From positions 62,001 to 126,000 of the forward strand of contig NZ_CADCSU010000065.1 of the NCBI RefSeq assembly GCF_902804475.1: 64,000 nucleotides of DNA, read 5' to 3'. Position 1 is the stretch's first letter; every line of letters starts with the position of its first letter. The translations under genes were made by a program, and so were the position numbers. The notes under the pieces are model-generated. The model saw nothing but the letters and a program-made list of their open reading frames with translations. It had not been told where the DNA came from and did not search any database. Source of the stretch: Flavobacterium bizetiae (GTDB lineage Bacteria; Bacteroidota; Bacteroidia; Flavobacteriales; Flavobacteriaceae). Shown in pieces: positions 46,031 to 55,305 of this stretch.

Positions 46031-46490
46031 GAAATGGCACGCGGATGATACGGATTCGCTATCGCGAAAACGCGGATTTTACGGATTTTTTTTGTTGAGG
46101 TGATTTTTACCGCAAAGAGCGCTAAGATTTTTACGCAAAGTTCGCAAAGCTTTTATTTAAGAATGCTTTGCTTTGAGGTCGCAAAGCTTGGTGATAAATA
46201 GCACGCGGATGACACGGATTCGCTTTCGCGAAAACGCTGATTGTTACGGATTTTTTTATTCTCATTTTATGTCATTGCGAGGAACGAAGCAACCACATTT
46301 ACTAAATCAAGCTTTGCAGTTTGTTAGTGAGGTTGCTTCGTTCCTCGCAATGACTTTGTGTATAAAAATTCGTGACAATCCATTCAAATCTGTGTCATCC
46401 GCGTGCCATAAAAAAAGTTTCAAGTTTCACATAAAGCAAAACCTGAAACCTGAAACCTTAAATCTGAAAACTGAGACTGAGACTGAAAAC
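46031..46490. other. 460-bp repeat-filled spacer
   Basis: No credible gene. It contains two direct copies (46037-46091 and 46201-46257) of a block with GCACGCGGATGA...GATTCGCT..CGCGAAAACGC, a family E segment between them, a perfect inverted repeat (46271-46354) and a partial inverted copy of the first block (about 46387-46408). An open frame through this region is an artefact of the repeats. Confidence 0.7.
46271..46354. repeat. Perfect 24-bp inverted repeat
   Basis: The arms GTCATTGCGAGGAACGAAGC plus AACC and their exact complement flank a 36-bp spacer. The arm sequence is of a kind seen widely in bacterial spacers as a dispersed palindrome. Confidence 0.85.
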
Positions 46491-47552
46491 TTACTCCCCT
46501 CCAGTAACAGGATTCAATCTCACATAACTACCATCATCATATTTTATCTGATAAGGAGAATCGAATAAAGTACTTGGTAAATAATAGTCGGTGGTGATGA
46601 CTTGTGCGCCGGATTTTTTGGCAGCTTCAAAGTGTGAGTAATCATTTTTACGGGCTTCTTTAGTATCTGAATCGGCACGAGTACGAATTATATATCCTTT
46701 TTTAACCAAATCGGTAATTTTTGAATCTTCAGAATTGCCTATTAATAAAGTTGCAGCTTCTGGTTTTCCCGGATCTGCGCAAACGAAAGCTGCGCGACCT
46801 TTTAATGACGGATGATTTTGGGCGTATAAATCTCTTTTGGTTCCGTTATTATCTAAGATGAATAAAAATTTGCCTTTTGCTTTTTTCAACGTTGGCCAAT
46901 TTTGGTGTAATACAGCTTCTTCGAGTGTTTTGTATTTTCCGCGAACCATATCGGGCGTGATCAATTTATTGCCCAGACCTTTGCGAAGCTCAGCATCTAA
47001 AGCGTCAAATAATTCAGGTGTAAATTTCTCTGCTTTGGTACCTAAGAAACTGTCGTCATCTTTAGGTTCCAGCGTAATAAAAACCGTAATGTGATTCGGG
47101 TTTGCATCAGACCATTTTTTTAATTCTGCAAGACAACTTTGAAGCGTGTAACAAGATGTTCTAAAATCAATATCGATCATATGAAAAACTTTAAAACCCG
47201 GTTTTTGCATTTCTCCATTAGGATCGTAAACCTGATCAGATTTTGCAAGATCCAATCCTTTTGGATGCGCATATTTTCCGCCTTTAGGATCAGCCTGAAC
47301 ATCGATTTCAAGATTTCGTAAACCTTTATTCAATTGATCGGTAATCGAAATATGTGTGTATTGTAAACCTTTTAGAGAGCGCGAAGTATCTTTTGCCTGA
47401 ATAAAATTGTACAAATCCGGTTCGATATTCTGGCGATAACTGTTGTGTGATCCTATTACTTGTATTTGATTGATTTTTAGATTGTCGTTTTTGACCTGAC
47501 TGTTGCAATGCAGCGAGCCGGCAATAAATAAGCTAAGCAGAATTTGTTTCAT
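46491..47552 (-). CDS. Secreted calcium-dependent PI-PLC-like phosphodiesterase
   Basis: 353 residues with a signal peptide (about 1-18). The pattern fits the bacterial Ca2+-dependent phosphoinositide phospholipase C group: IQVIGSHNSYRQ (first catalytic His), LRNLEIDVQADP (metal-binding acidic residues), FHMIDIDFRTSC (second His) and TVFITLEPKDD. It would cut phosphodiester-linked inositol or similar head groups outside the cell. It faces the metallophosphoesterase gene across a repeat region. Confidence 0.87.
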   Translation of the reverse strand: MKQILLSLFIAGSLHCNSQVKNDNLKINQIQVIGSHNSYRQNIEPDLYNFIQAKDTSRSLKGLQYTHISITDQLNKGLRNLEIDVQADPKGGKYAHPKGLDLAKSDQVYDPNGEMQKPGFKVFHMIDIDFRTSCYTLQSCLAELKKWSDANPNHITVFITLEPKDDDSFLGTKAEKFTPELFDALDAELRKGLGNKLITPDMVRGKYKTLEEAVLHQNWPTLKKAKGKFLFILDNNGTKRDLYAQNHPSLKGRAAFVCADPGKPEAATLLIGNSEDSKITDLVKKGYIIRTRADSDTKEARKNDYSHFEAAKKSGAQVITTDYYLPSTLFDSPYQIKYDDGSYVRLNPVTGGE

Positions 47553-47818
47553 GATTTTTGAAAGTGTAATTTTTTATTAATACCGAGGACGCAGCACAAG
47601 AAAATTACCTTTTTAGAAAGTACTAATGTAGAAACGCGATTTGATTTTAATGTTATTTAAAAAAAAAGAAATCGCAATATGATTGTCAACATTGCCCGAA
47701 AATAGTAGTATTTCTACATCAAAATAATAGTTTATTTAATTTAAAGATAACGTTCAGGCAAAAAACTTTGGTATAACATTTTATTATTTTACATCACCAA
47801 ACAGTCCCAAAATAAGTT

Positions 47819-48343
47819 ATGAAAAACCCTGAAATATTCGAAAAAACGTATAATGATTACTGGAAAAAGCTCAATGCTTTTTCGTATACGATGACTCAGG
47901 ATAAAGACTTGGCGCAGAACATTGTTCAGGAGGTTTTTATCGATTTATGGGAACGAAAAGATGATCTTACTATAAATGCCATCGAACCTTATTTGTTCAG
48001 GGCGGTAAAAAATCAGGTTTTCAAACATTATCAAAATAACAAGTTCGACAAGACGATTCTTGAAGATAAATTCGAAGATTATATTATAGACAATTTCAGT
48101 TCGATTGATCCCGAGTTAATGGACTTACTTCATTCCTTATTAGATAAACTTCCGGAGAAACGAAAAGAAGTTTTATTAATGTACAAATTTCAGGATATGT
48201 CAATCGATCAGATTGCCGAAGAACTTGGAATTTCAAAACAAACGGTAAAAAATCAAATTTCTTCAGCTTTAAAACAATTGCGCGAAGGCTTAAAAGACCT
48301 TGCCTGGCTAGCTCCAATTGTCTTTTTTAAACAAAATTTTTAA
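47819..48343 (+). CDS. ECF-type RNA polymerase sigma factor (FecI-like)
   Basis: 174 residues with region 2 (AFSYTMTQDKDLAQNIVQEVFIDLW) and region 4 (LPEKRKEVLLMYKFQDMSIDQIAEELGISKQTVKNQI). It starts a four-gene unit with FecR, SusC and SusD genes. By family logic it is held by FecR at the membrane and released when the STN domain of the SusC reports ligand transport; it then directs transcription of susCD. Confidence 0.94.
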   Translation: MKNPEIFEKTYNDYWKKLNAFSYTMTQDKDLAQNIVQEVFIDLWERKDDLTINAIEPYLFRAVKNQVFKHYQNNKFDKTILEDKFEDYIIDNFSSIDPELMDLLHSLLDKLPEKRKEVLLMYKFQDMSIDQIAEELGISKQTVKNQISSALKQLREGLKDLAWLAPIVFFKQNF

Positions 48344-48426
48344 GATAACTTTCTGTTAATGGTTTCATAATATTTGACGATAGTACGATTTTGCAATTCT
48401 GGTACTTATTGATAATAACAAGTATT

Positions 48427-49350
48427 ATGATAAAAAGAATCAAGCACAGTTTAGAATATCTTATAGATAAAAGTTCCCGACATAAAACTTCAAGGTCGGA
48501 AGAAGACTTGTTGCACAAATTTGCTTTTAGCGAATATCAAAAATCAAAATGGTACGAATCTTCTATGGGAAATCCTGATGAAGTTTCTAAAGATATTTAC
48601 GACAGTATTCAACTTCGAATAGGAAAGAAGCAAAGCTTTAATCCTTATTTAAAATATATGGCAGCTGCCAGCATTCTTTTTCTAATTGGTTTAGGTTTTT
48701 TCTTTAAACCAGTTATGACAGCCGAAAAGCAATTATCATTTAAAACGTCAGATACCCCCAAATCTATCCAATTAAATGACGGCTCGAAAATTTATCTGGC
48801 AGCAAATTCATCATTTCAGTATCCTGAAAAATTTAAAGGAGACGAAAGAAAAGTTTCATTACTAAAAGGAAATGCATTTTTTGAAGTAGCCAAAGACAAA
48901 AAACATCCTTTTATTATTACTTCCGGCGAAATAAAAACCAGAGTAGTAGGAACTTCATTTCATATTCAAATGTCTAAATCAAAATGTGAAGTAATTGTTG
49001 TAACCGGAAAAGTAAATGTTACATCAAAAGGACATAGCGTTGATCTGATTCCGAATGAAGAAGCACTTTTTGAGTCGCAAAAACTAACAAAATTAGTAGC
49101 CGAGAAATCATTTTTGGTCAATTGGTACAATACCGATGTTACGCTCAATCAAACTACACTAAAACAGGTTATTACCATTTTACAATATAAATATGGAGTT
49201 TCATTTCAATATGATAATAAACTCGTATTGGCAACGCCGTTAACGGTGTTCATTAAGAAAGACGCAACATTAGAGAATGTTTTAGAACAAATAAATTATA
49301 TCACAAACCTAAAATTTAAAGTTTATGGCGAAATAGTAAAAGTGGATTAA
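48427..49350 (+). CDS. FecR-family anti-sigma factor
   Basis: From the ATG at 48427 the protein is 307 residues. A TTG start 36 bp upstream is possible but adds a hydrophobic leader with no family support. It has a cytosolic N-terminal part (about 1-75), a membrane helix (MAAASILFLIGLGFFF, about 77-93), the FecR domain (about 105-205) with the block DGSKIYLAANSSFQYPEKF and a C-terminal STN-interacting part ending KVYGEIVKVD. It regulates the ECF sigma encoded 83 bp upstream. Confidence 0.92.
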   Translation: MIKRIKHSLEYLIDKSSRHKTSRSEEDLLHKFAFSEYQKSKWYESSMGNPDEVSKDIYDSIQLRIGKKQSFNPYLKYMAAASILFLIGLGFFFKPVMTAEKQLSFKTSDTPKSIQLNDGSKIYLAANSSFQYPEKFKGDERKVSLLKGNAFFEVAKDKKHPFIITSGEIKTRVVGTSFHIQMSKSKCEVIVVTGKVNVTSKGHSVDLIPNEEALFESQKLTKLVAEKSFLVNWYNTDVTLNQTTLKQVITILQYKYGVSFQYDNKLVLATPLTVFIKKDATLENVLEQINYITNLKFKVYGEIVKVD

Positions 49351-49424
49351 AAACAAAAAAAGCAGTTGCTGAGAACAACTGCCATTAATAATTAAGTATC
49401 GTAAAAAAACCAATAACTTAAATC

Positions 49425-52400
49425 ATGTATTTTAAACCTTCTTATTTAAATCTAAAGAGTTTCATCTTTTTAGTACTAGCGTTACTGACCATCGAGAGTG
49501 GTTTTAGTAAAACTAATTCATTAAAAAAATCAAAAATAGAAAATAAAATAGAAAAAGCTACACTTGTTTCTATTTTTTCGAAATTAAGCCAGCAAACTGA
49601 TTATAAATTCAGCTACGGACAAGCTGTAATTGCTGATAATGCGACATATACAGTAAAATTTACCGGAGAATCAGTAGCGGCAATTTTAAGTGATCTTTCT
49701 AAAAAAGCCAATTTCAATTATAACATTAATGGTAAACTGGTTTTAATTCAGAAAGCTGTTGCGCCAAAAGTTGCTCCTGTAAAAGCAGTAGACAAAATTA
49801 GAATTAAAGGAAAAATTGTTGACGAAAACAAACTGCCAATTCCTGGCGCAACCATAATCGAAACGGGGACTTCAAACTCTGTAGTTACGGATTTCGACGG
49901 AGTTTTTGAACTTACAGTAGGAGACGGAAAAACAATCGAAGTTTCGTATGTAGGGTATACAACAAAAACGTTGGCTGCACAGGCTGGTTTTATGACGATT
50001 CAGTTAGAGCCAAGTACTTCTGAGTTAAGTGAGGTTTTGGTAGTAGGTTACGGAAAACAAGCGAAGAAAGATGTTACCGGAGCGGTTACACAATTAGAAG
50101 CAGCTAATTTTAAGCAAGGTGTAAACGTTTCTGTAGACAATTTAATACAAGGAAAAGTTGCGGGTGTTCGTGTTGTTAGTACAAGCGGTGAGCCTGGAGC
50201 TGGTGTAAATGTTACGATTCGTGGAGTTGGATCTATCAGAAGCGGAAGTACACCTTTGTTTGTTGTTGATGGTATGCCATTGTCTAATGATGATATAAGC
50301 CCAACAGGAACGAATGTTGGTTTTGGATCTTCAACAGCAAAAAATCCATTAAACTTTTTGAATACAAGTGATATCGAATCGATTACGGTTCTTAAAGATG
50401 CATCTGCTGCGGCTATTTACGGAGCAAGAGGATCTAATGGAGTTGTTTTGGTTACCACTAAAAAAGGATCTAAAGGCGAAGGAACTTTAACTTATGATTC
50501 TTATATGGGAGTTTCTACTGTTGCACATAAATTAGATGTTTTAGATGCAGGCCAGTATAGAAGCGCTATAAAAGATAAAGCATTTGACCATGGTGGAAAC
50601 ACAGATTGGCAGGATGTAATTTTTAGATCTGCGATTACTACCAATAACGCTTTGTCTTTCTCTAAGCAAACAGATTCAGGAAATTATTATGCATCTGTTG
50701 CACAAATGGATCAGGAAGGAATTATTCATAACAGTAATTTCAAACGTCTTTCAGGTAGAATTAATGCTTCTGAATCATTTTTAGACAACAAACGTTTAAA
50801 ATTAAAACTAAATCTTACTGCGAGCCAGACTACAGATGATGGTGTTCCTACAAGTGATGACGGTGGTTCTAACGGACAATTGATCGTACATACTTTAATG
50901 GCAAACCCAACAAGATCAGTTTTTGATGCTAACGGAAAGTACACCAACTTTAATATGAATGCGCACTATAACCCGGCTTATTTATTAAGTATTTATGAGG
51001 ATCAAACGCGTACATTAAGAGTTTTAGGAAATTTAGAAACTTCTTTCAGAATTATCGACGGATTAGAATATAAACTGAATATTGGTGTTGATCGTTCTAC
51101 ATCAGAAAGAAATACTACAATTTATCCAAACCTTACCGATTTAAATCCAAAAGGTAAATATGTTCAGAACAATATCGATTCAAAAAACTCATTGGTTGAG
51201 CATTATCTAACTTATAGTAAGGCACTAGATAAACATAAATTTGAAGTTCTTGGAGGATTCTCTTACCAAAAATTTGAAAGATCAGGAACAAGTTTCAGTA
51301 TTGACGGAATCTCAGCTCAAGGATCAGGTGTAAAACCATCTATTAATCCAGGTTTTGCAGGAACACAATCTGGTACAACAGGTTTTGCTCAGGAAAACGA
51401 ATTGCAATCTTATTTTGGAAGAGTAAATTACGGTTTTGATAATAAATACTTACTGACAGCTTCTATGAGAGCTGATGGTTCTACACGTTTTGGAGATAAT
51501 AACAAATACGGTTATTTCCCTTCATTTGCTTTAGGATGGAATATTTCTAATGAAAATTTCCTGAAAGATTCTAAAACAATCAACAACTTAAAGCTTAGAG
51601 CAAGTTGGGGACAAACAGGAAATCAGGAAGTTCCAAACAAACAAACTAAGGCAAGTTACTCTTTGGCTGGCCCTGACGGATATTATTTATATGATGATTT
51701 AAACCTTGTAAATGGTGTTTCTGTTTCCAGAACTGCAAATCCGGATTTAAAATGGGAAGTTGTTACGCAATATAATGTTGGTCTTGATTTTAATTTATGG
51801 AATGACAAGTTTTACGGAACTGTAGACTATTTTAATAAAACAACTACAGATGCTATTTTGTATATACCTTCAACTCCTTTGAGTCAGACAAAATTTATCT
51901 GGACAAATATTGACGGTAAAATTGTTAACAAGGGTATTGAGATTATGTTGGGTTCTAAAATCGTCGATACAAAAGATTTTACCTGGAATGTTGATGTAAA
52001 CGGAGCAACATTAAATAACAAAATTGAAAACTTACCACTTTCAGAAATCTTAACAGGTGCTGTTTCTGGTCCTGGACAATCAGGTGTTAATGCTAATATT
52101 TACAAAAGCGGTTATGCGGCTGGTTCATTCTACTTGTTAGAGCATACTGGTTTTGATAAAAATGGAGCAAACATATTTAAAGACCAAAATGGAGACGGTA
52201 AAATTGATAACAGCGACAGAGTTATTATCGAAGGAGCTTTACCAACTTTTTATTACGGTTTCAACAGTGATATGAGATATAAAAACTTTAGTTTTTCATT
52301 CTCAATTATCGGACAAACAGGTGGTTACTTGTTGAATAATACAGGATTGAATGCTTTAAATATTAACAACTTAGCATCAGATCGTAACGTGGCAACAGGA

Positions 52401-52709
52401 TATTATGAGTCAGGGGCAAACCCAACAAACTCACCAATTTTGTCTACGCTTTTCTTAGAAAAGTCTGATTTTATAAGATTAAATGCGGCACGTATAGGTT
52501 ACAATTTTGATTTGAAAGGATTGAACTGGATTAATGGCTTAACACTGTATGTTACAGGAAATAACCTGATTACAATTACAAAATATACAGGATTTGATCC
52601 ATTAGTAAATACTCCTAAAGCAACAGACGGTAACCAATCTATCGGAATTGATTACGCAGCTTACCCATCTTCGAGAACGTTCAGTTTCGGAGCAACTTTA
52701 AAATTATAA
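49425..52709 (+). CDS. SusC/RagA-type TonB-dependent transporter with STN signalling domain
   Basis: 1094 residues: a signal region (about 1-29), an STN domain (about 40-112), a carboxypeptidase-D-like domain (about 125-205), the plug (about 205-325, including IYGARGSNGVVLVTTKKG) and a beta-barrel ending SFGATLKL. The STN domain matches the upstream FecI/FecR pair and marks this as a trans-envelope signalling transporter, unlike the SusC at 10978-13980. The ligand is not known. No degradative enzyme gene is linked within the window. Confidence 0.95.
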   Translation: MYFKPSYLNLKSFIFLVLALLTIESGFSKTNSLKKSKIENKIEKATLVSIFSKLSQQTDYKFSYGQAVIADNATYTVKFTGESVAAILSDLSKKANFNYNINGKLVLIQKAVAPKVAPVKAVDKIRIKGKIVDENKLPIPGATIIETGTSNSVVTDFDGVFELTVGDGKTIEVSYVGYTTKTLAAQAGFMTIQLEPSTSELSEVLVVGYGKQAKKDVTGAVTQLEAANFKQGVNVSVDNLIQGKVAGVRVVSTSGEPGAGVNVTIRGVGSIRSGSTPLFVVDGMPLSNDDISPTGTNVGFGSSTAKNPLNFLNTSDIESITVLKDASAAAIYGARGSNGVVLVTTKKGSKGEGTLTYDSYMGVSTVAHKLDVLDAGQYRSAIKDKAFDHGGNTDWQDVIFRSAITTNNALSFSKQTDSGNYYASVAQMDQEGIIHNSNFKRLSGRINASESFLDNKRLKLKLNLTASQTTDDGVPTSDDGGSNGQLIVHTLMANPTRSVFDANGKYTNFNMNAHYNPAYLLSIYEDQTRTLRVLGNLETSFRIIDGLEYKLNIGVDRSTSERNTTIYPNLTDLNPKGKYVQNNIDSKNSLVEHYLTYSKALDKHKFEVLGGFSYQKFERSGTSFSIDGISAQGSGVKPSINPGFAGTQSGTTGFAQENELQSYFGRVNYGFDNKYLLTASMRADGSTRFGDNNKYGYFPSFALGWNISNENFLKDSKTINNLKLRASWGQTGNQEVPNKQTKASYSLAGPDGYYLYDDLNLVNGVSVSRTANPDLKWEVVTQYNVGLDFNLWNDKFYGTVDYFNKTTTDAILYIPSTPLSQTKFIWTNIDGKIVNKGIEIMLGSKIVDTKDFTWNVDVNGATLNNKIENLPLSEILTGAVSGPGQSGVNANIYKSGYAAGSFYLLEHTGFDKNGANIFKDQNGDGKIDNSDRVIIEGALPTFYYGFNSDMRYKNFSFSFSIIGQTGGYLLNNTGLNALNINNLASDRNVATGYYESGANPTNSPILSTLFLEKSDFIRLNAARIGYNFDLKGLNWINGLTLYVTGNNLITITKYTGFDPLVNTPKATDGNQSIGIDYAAYPSSRTFSFGATLKL

Positions 52710-52712
52710 ATT

Positions 52713-54485
52713 ATGAAGACAAAGACATTTTTAAGCATAAAATTTTTAACATTATTCTCTTTTATTTTTCTTTTAAACAGCTGTACTGATCTGGATGAAG
52801 TTTTTTTAGATGAAATACCAGGAAATACAGTTTCAGATCCTGCAGGTTCACTTGCTGCCGCTTATGACAGACTGGGTGACGGAACTTTCGTTGATCACGG
52901 AGCCATTTTTGCCATGCAGGAATACACTACAGATGAAGCTATTTTACCAACTCGTGGAAGTGACTGGGGAGATGGCGGAAAATGGAGAGACATGCATGAA
53001 TTTACCTGGAGCTCTACTAACTCAATCATTGTAGGTAACTGGGATTTATTAACAAATGGTATTACACGTTGTATAACAGCTATAGAATCGGCTGAAAAAA
53101 GTACAATTCCTGAAAAGAAATTATTTGCTGCAGAAGCAAAAGGACTTATGGCTTTTTACACGTATACTACTTTAGATTTATACGGACAAGCGCCATATAA
53201 AGATCCAATGGATCCAAAAGCGACTTTGCAAATTTTAAAAGCAGATACTCAAATCGATAAATTAATTACAGATGTTGAGGCTTTAATTCCTGATTTAGCT
53301 GATATTGGAACGCAAAGAACCTATCAGGGAAGATTTACTAAACAAGCTGCTTATGCTTTTTTAGCCAACATGTATTTAAATCGTGCTGTATTTAAAGATC
53401 GTTACAATGCGTCATCAAATTTCAATTTTAATGAACCGGCTGTAACAGGAAGCGCAGGAACAGATATGGATCGTGTTATTTATTACACTTCTTTATTAAT
53501 CGATTCAGGAAGATTCAGTTTAGAAAGCGACTTTTTCAAAAACTTTGCAAGAGATAACAATAATGGTAAAGAGCTTATTTTCGCCATTTCTCAAAAGATA
53601 GATTACATCCGTAACGGTTCAAACAGTTTTGCTTATGTGTGTATGGAGCGTAACCAGAGAGCGTCTGCAGCAAACAGAGGAACAAATGCCGCTTGTATAA
53701 CACCTGAATTCTATGCAAGCTGGGATGGTAATCATGACGATCCACGATTCGAACAACATTATCAATATGCTGATGGTACATGGTTCATGAACGATGGTAC
53801 AGATGTAAGTGTTCCTGCAACTGACATTGTACCTAAAAGTAGCCCGGCTTTGCCTTGGTTCCATTTCAACAGAGGAATCCAGGCAGGACTTCAGTACGGC
53901 CCAATATTATTGCCTTCGGGATCTCTTGAAATGATAGGTAACCGTATCAAAGTTTCTCCGTTATTTATGGAAAAAAGTACAGGAACAAGAATGAATTTTA
54001 CTCCGTCATTAACCTTTGCTGACCCTACAAAATCTGTTTTTGCACAAAACGAAATCAATCAGGGAGCTCGTGTTTTCAAATACGAATTTGACCCGGAAGG
54101 AGGAAACGGTAACAGTAATGTCGATATTCCATTATTCCGTTTAGGAGGAATTTATGCCATGAGAGCCGAAGCTTATTTCAGAAAAGGAAGCACAGGTTTA
54201 GCCATGATCGATCTTAATAAACTGCGTACAAGCAGAAAAAGAGAATCATTATTTGGTAATGCCCCAGGAAAAGCGCTTACCTCTTTAGATTCAGAACAAT
54301 TGTACAAAGAATTAGGTTTCGAGTTGTACTGGGAACTACAAAGAAGACCACAAAGTATCCGTTTTGGAAAATTCGATTTACCAGGAATTGCAAAAGCCGC
54401 TTCTCAACCCTTCAGAAGAGCATTTCCAATTCCGCAAACCGTTATTGACCAAAAGGTATTCAAACAAAATCAAGGTTATAATTAA
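52713..54485 (+). CDS. SusD/RagB-type lipoprotein
   Basis: 590 residues with a lipoprotein signal and Cys24 (LLNSCTDLDE). SusD features are AAAYDRL near the start, the LMAFYTYTTLDLYGQAPY helix, and the C-terminal GGIYAMRAEAYFRKGS, LGFELYWELQRRPQSIRFGKF and FPIPQTVIDQ blocks. It pairs with the SusC gene ending 3 bp upstream. It is the last gene of the unit and is followed by a hairpin terminator. Confidence 0.95.
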   Translation: MKTKTFLSIKFLTLFSFIFLLNSCTDLDEVFLDEIPGNTVSDPAGSLAAAYDRLGDGTFVDHGAIFAMQEYTTDEAILPTRGSDWGDGGKWRDMHEFTWSSTNSIIVGNWDLLTNGITRCITAIESAEKSTIPEKKLFAAEAKGLMAFYTYTTLDLYGQAPYKDPMDPKATLQILKADTQIDKLITDVEALIPDLADIGTQRTYQGRFTKQAAYAFLANMYLNRAVFKDRYNASSNFNFNEPAVTGSAGTDMDRVIYYTSLLIDSGRFSLESDFFKNFARDNNNGKELIFAISQKIDYIRNGSNSFAYVCMERNQRASAANRGTNAACITPEFYASWDGNHDDPRFEQHYQYADGTWFMNDGTDVSVPATDIVPKSSPALPWFHFNRGIQAGLQYGPILLPSGSLEMIGNRIKVSPLFMEKSTGTRMNFTPSLTFADPTKSVFAQNEINQGARVFKYEFDPEGGNGNSNVDIPLFRLGGIYAMRAEAYFRKGSTGLAMIDLNKLRTSRKRESLFGNAPGKALTSLDSEQLYKELGFELYWELQRRPQSIRFGKFDLPGIAKAASQPFRRAFPIPQTVIDQKVFKQNQGYN

Positions 54486-54516
54486 GTTTTTGTGTTAGTT
54501 TATTTTTTTTACAAAC

Positions 54517-54540
54517 AGCCTGTTTCGAAAGAGACAGGCT
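54517..54540 (+). terminator. Intrinsic terminator of the sigma/FecR/SusCD unit
   Basis: The arms AGCCTGTTTC and GAGACAGGCT (one G-T type mismatch) with loop GAAA are followed by TTTTGT, 31 bp after the SusD stop. Confidence 0.8.
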
Positions 54541-54644
54541 TTTGTCGTTTTAATAATCAAGTGATAAATAAAACCTAAGAATCTTAGCATCTTAGCACCT
54601 TAGCGCCTCAGTAACTTAGAACCTTAATAATAGGGGCATGCCAC

Positions 54645-54699
54645 CATCCCGTCAAGAGGGCAAAAATACTGTGCGCGTATACGCCCTCTTGTCGGGATG
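54645..54699. repeat. Hairpin repeat with GC-rich loop palindrome
   Basis: The arms CATCCCGTCAAGAGGGC and GCCCTCTTGTCGGGATG pair with one mismatch. The loop holds the self-complementary GCGTATACGC. Confidence 0.7.
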
Positions 54700-54794
54700 C
54701 TGTCGGGCTTTCACTGCTACTTCGGTAGCTTAGCTCTATCCCTCATGCGCGCGTAGTTTTCAAAAGAAGTTTTTTTTTAGCTAGTTTGTTATAT

Positions 54795-54890
54795 CGACCG
54801 AAGGGAGGGATCACATACGAAACTCCGCAAACAATGTCGCCAATCTTTGTCGAGTTAAGAGTGTGATCCTTCGTTCCTCAGGATGATAAG
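54795..54890 (+). repeat. Inverted-repeat family B, copy 3 (forward)
   Basis: It has the core CCAATCTTTGTCGAGTTA and right arm GTGTGATCCTTCGTTCCTCA like copy 1. The left arm (CGACCGAAGGGAGGGATCAC) has diverged, so this copy folds less well. Confidence 0.75.
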
Positions 54891-54979
54891 ATTAAGGGTA
54901 ACTATGATGAGTAAAATAAAAAATCCGCGAATATCCGCGTTTTCGCGAAGCGAATCTGTGCCATCCGCGTACTAAAGTT

Positions 54980-55076
54980 AGACGCACTGCTGTGCGTCTC
55001 TACGAAAAATCGTTGTCGATTCATCGTATAGATAATACACACATGCTAAATCGTAGAGACGCACAGCAGTGCGTCT
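54980..55076. repeat. Nested inverted repeat with self-palindromic arms
   Basis: The 26-bp perfect arms (54980-55005 and 55051-55076) start AGACGCACTGCTGTGCGTCT; each arm is itself a near-perfect palindrome. The 45-bp spacer has no other feature. Confidence 0.8.
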
Positions 55077-55305
55077 CCACGCCCAATTGGCAAATAAGAT
55101 TGTCACGCCCAATAAAAAACCTTTGCCCCTCTGAACCTCTGCACCTTTGCCCCTTAAAAAAAAACGTAGTTATAATATAATAATCCATTGAGATCTTATA
55201 AAATAAGAGATTCATTTTTTGAGTAAATTTGATACTGGTTTTCAGTACTTTGAAAAACTTATGAAATAAAAAATACCACACCATTAATTCAAAAAACAGC
55301 ACAAA

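Larger units (their letters stand above)
54486..55305. other. 820-bp spacer packed with repeats
   Basis: No gene is supported. Contents in order: a terminator (54517-54540), a 'cttagca' tandem stretch (about 54571-54626), a hairpin (54645-54699), family B copy 3 (54795-54890), an inverted copy of the CGCGGAT block known from 46037 (about 54920-54972), a nested repeat (54980-55076) and a TAAATTTG box (55224-55231) that could serve the next gene. Confidence 0.7.

Noticed and set aside
46271-46354. CRISPR-like repeat
   Set aside because: There are only two inverted arms and no regularly spaced direct repeats or cas genes.
46173-46568. 131-residue plus-strand open frame
   Set aside because: It runs through several repeat elements and the 3' end of the PI-PLC-like gene on the other strand. 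Its translation has no family features.
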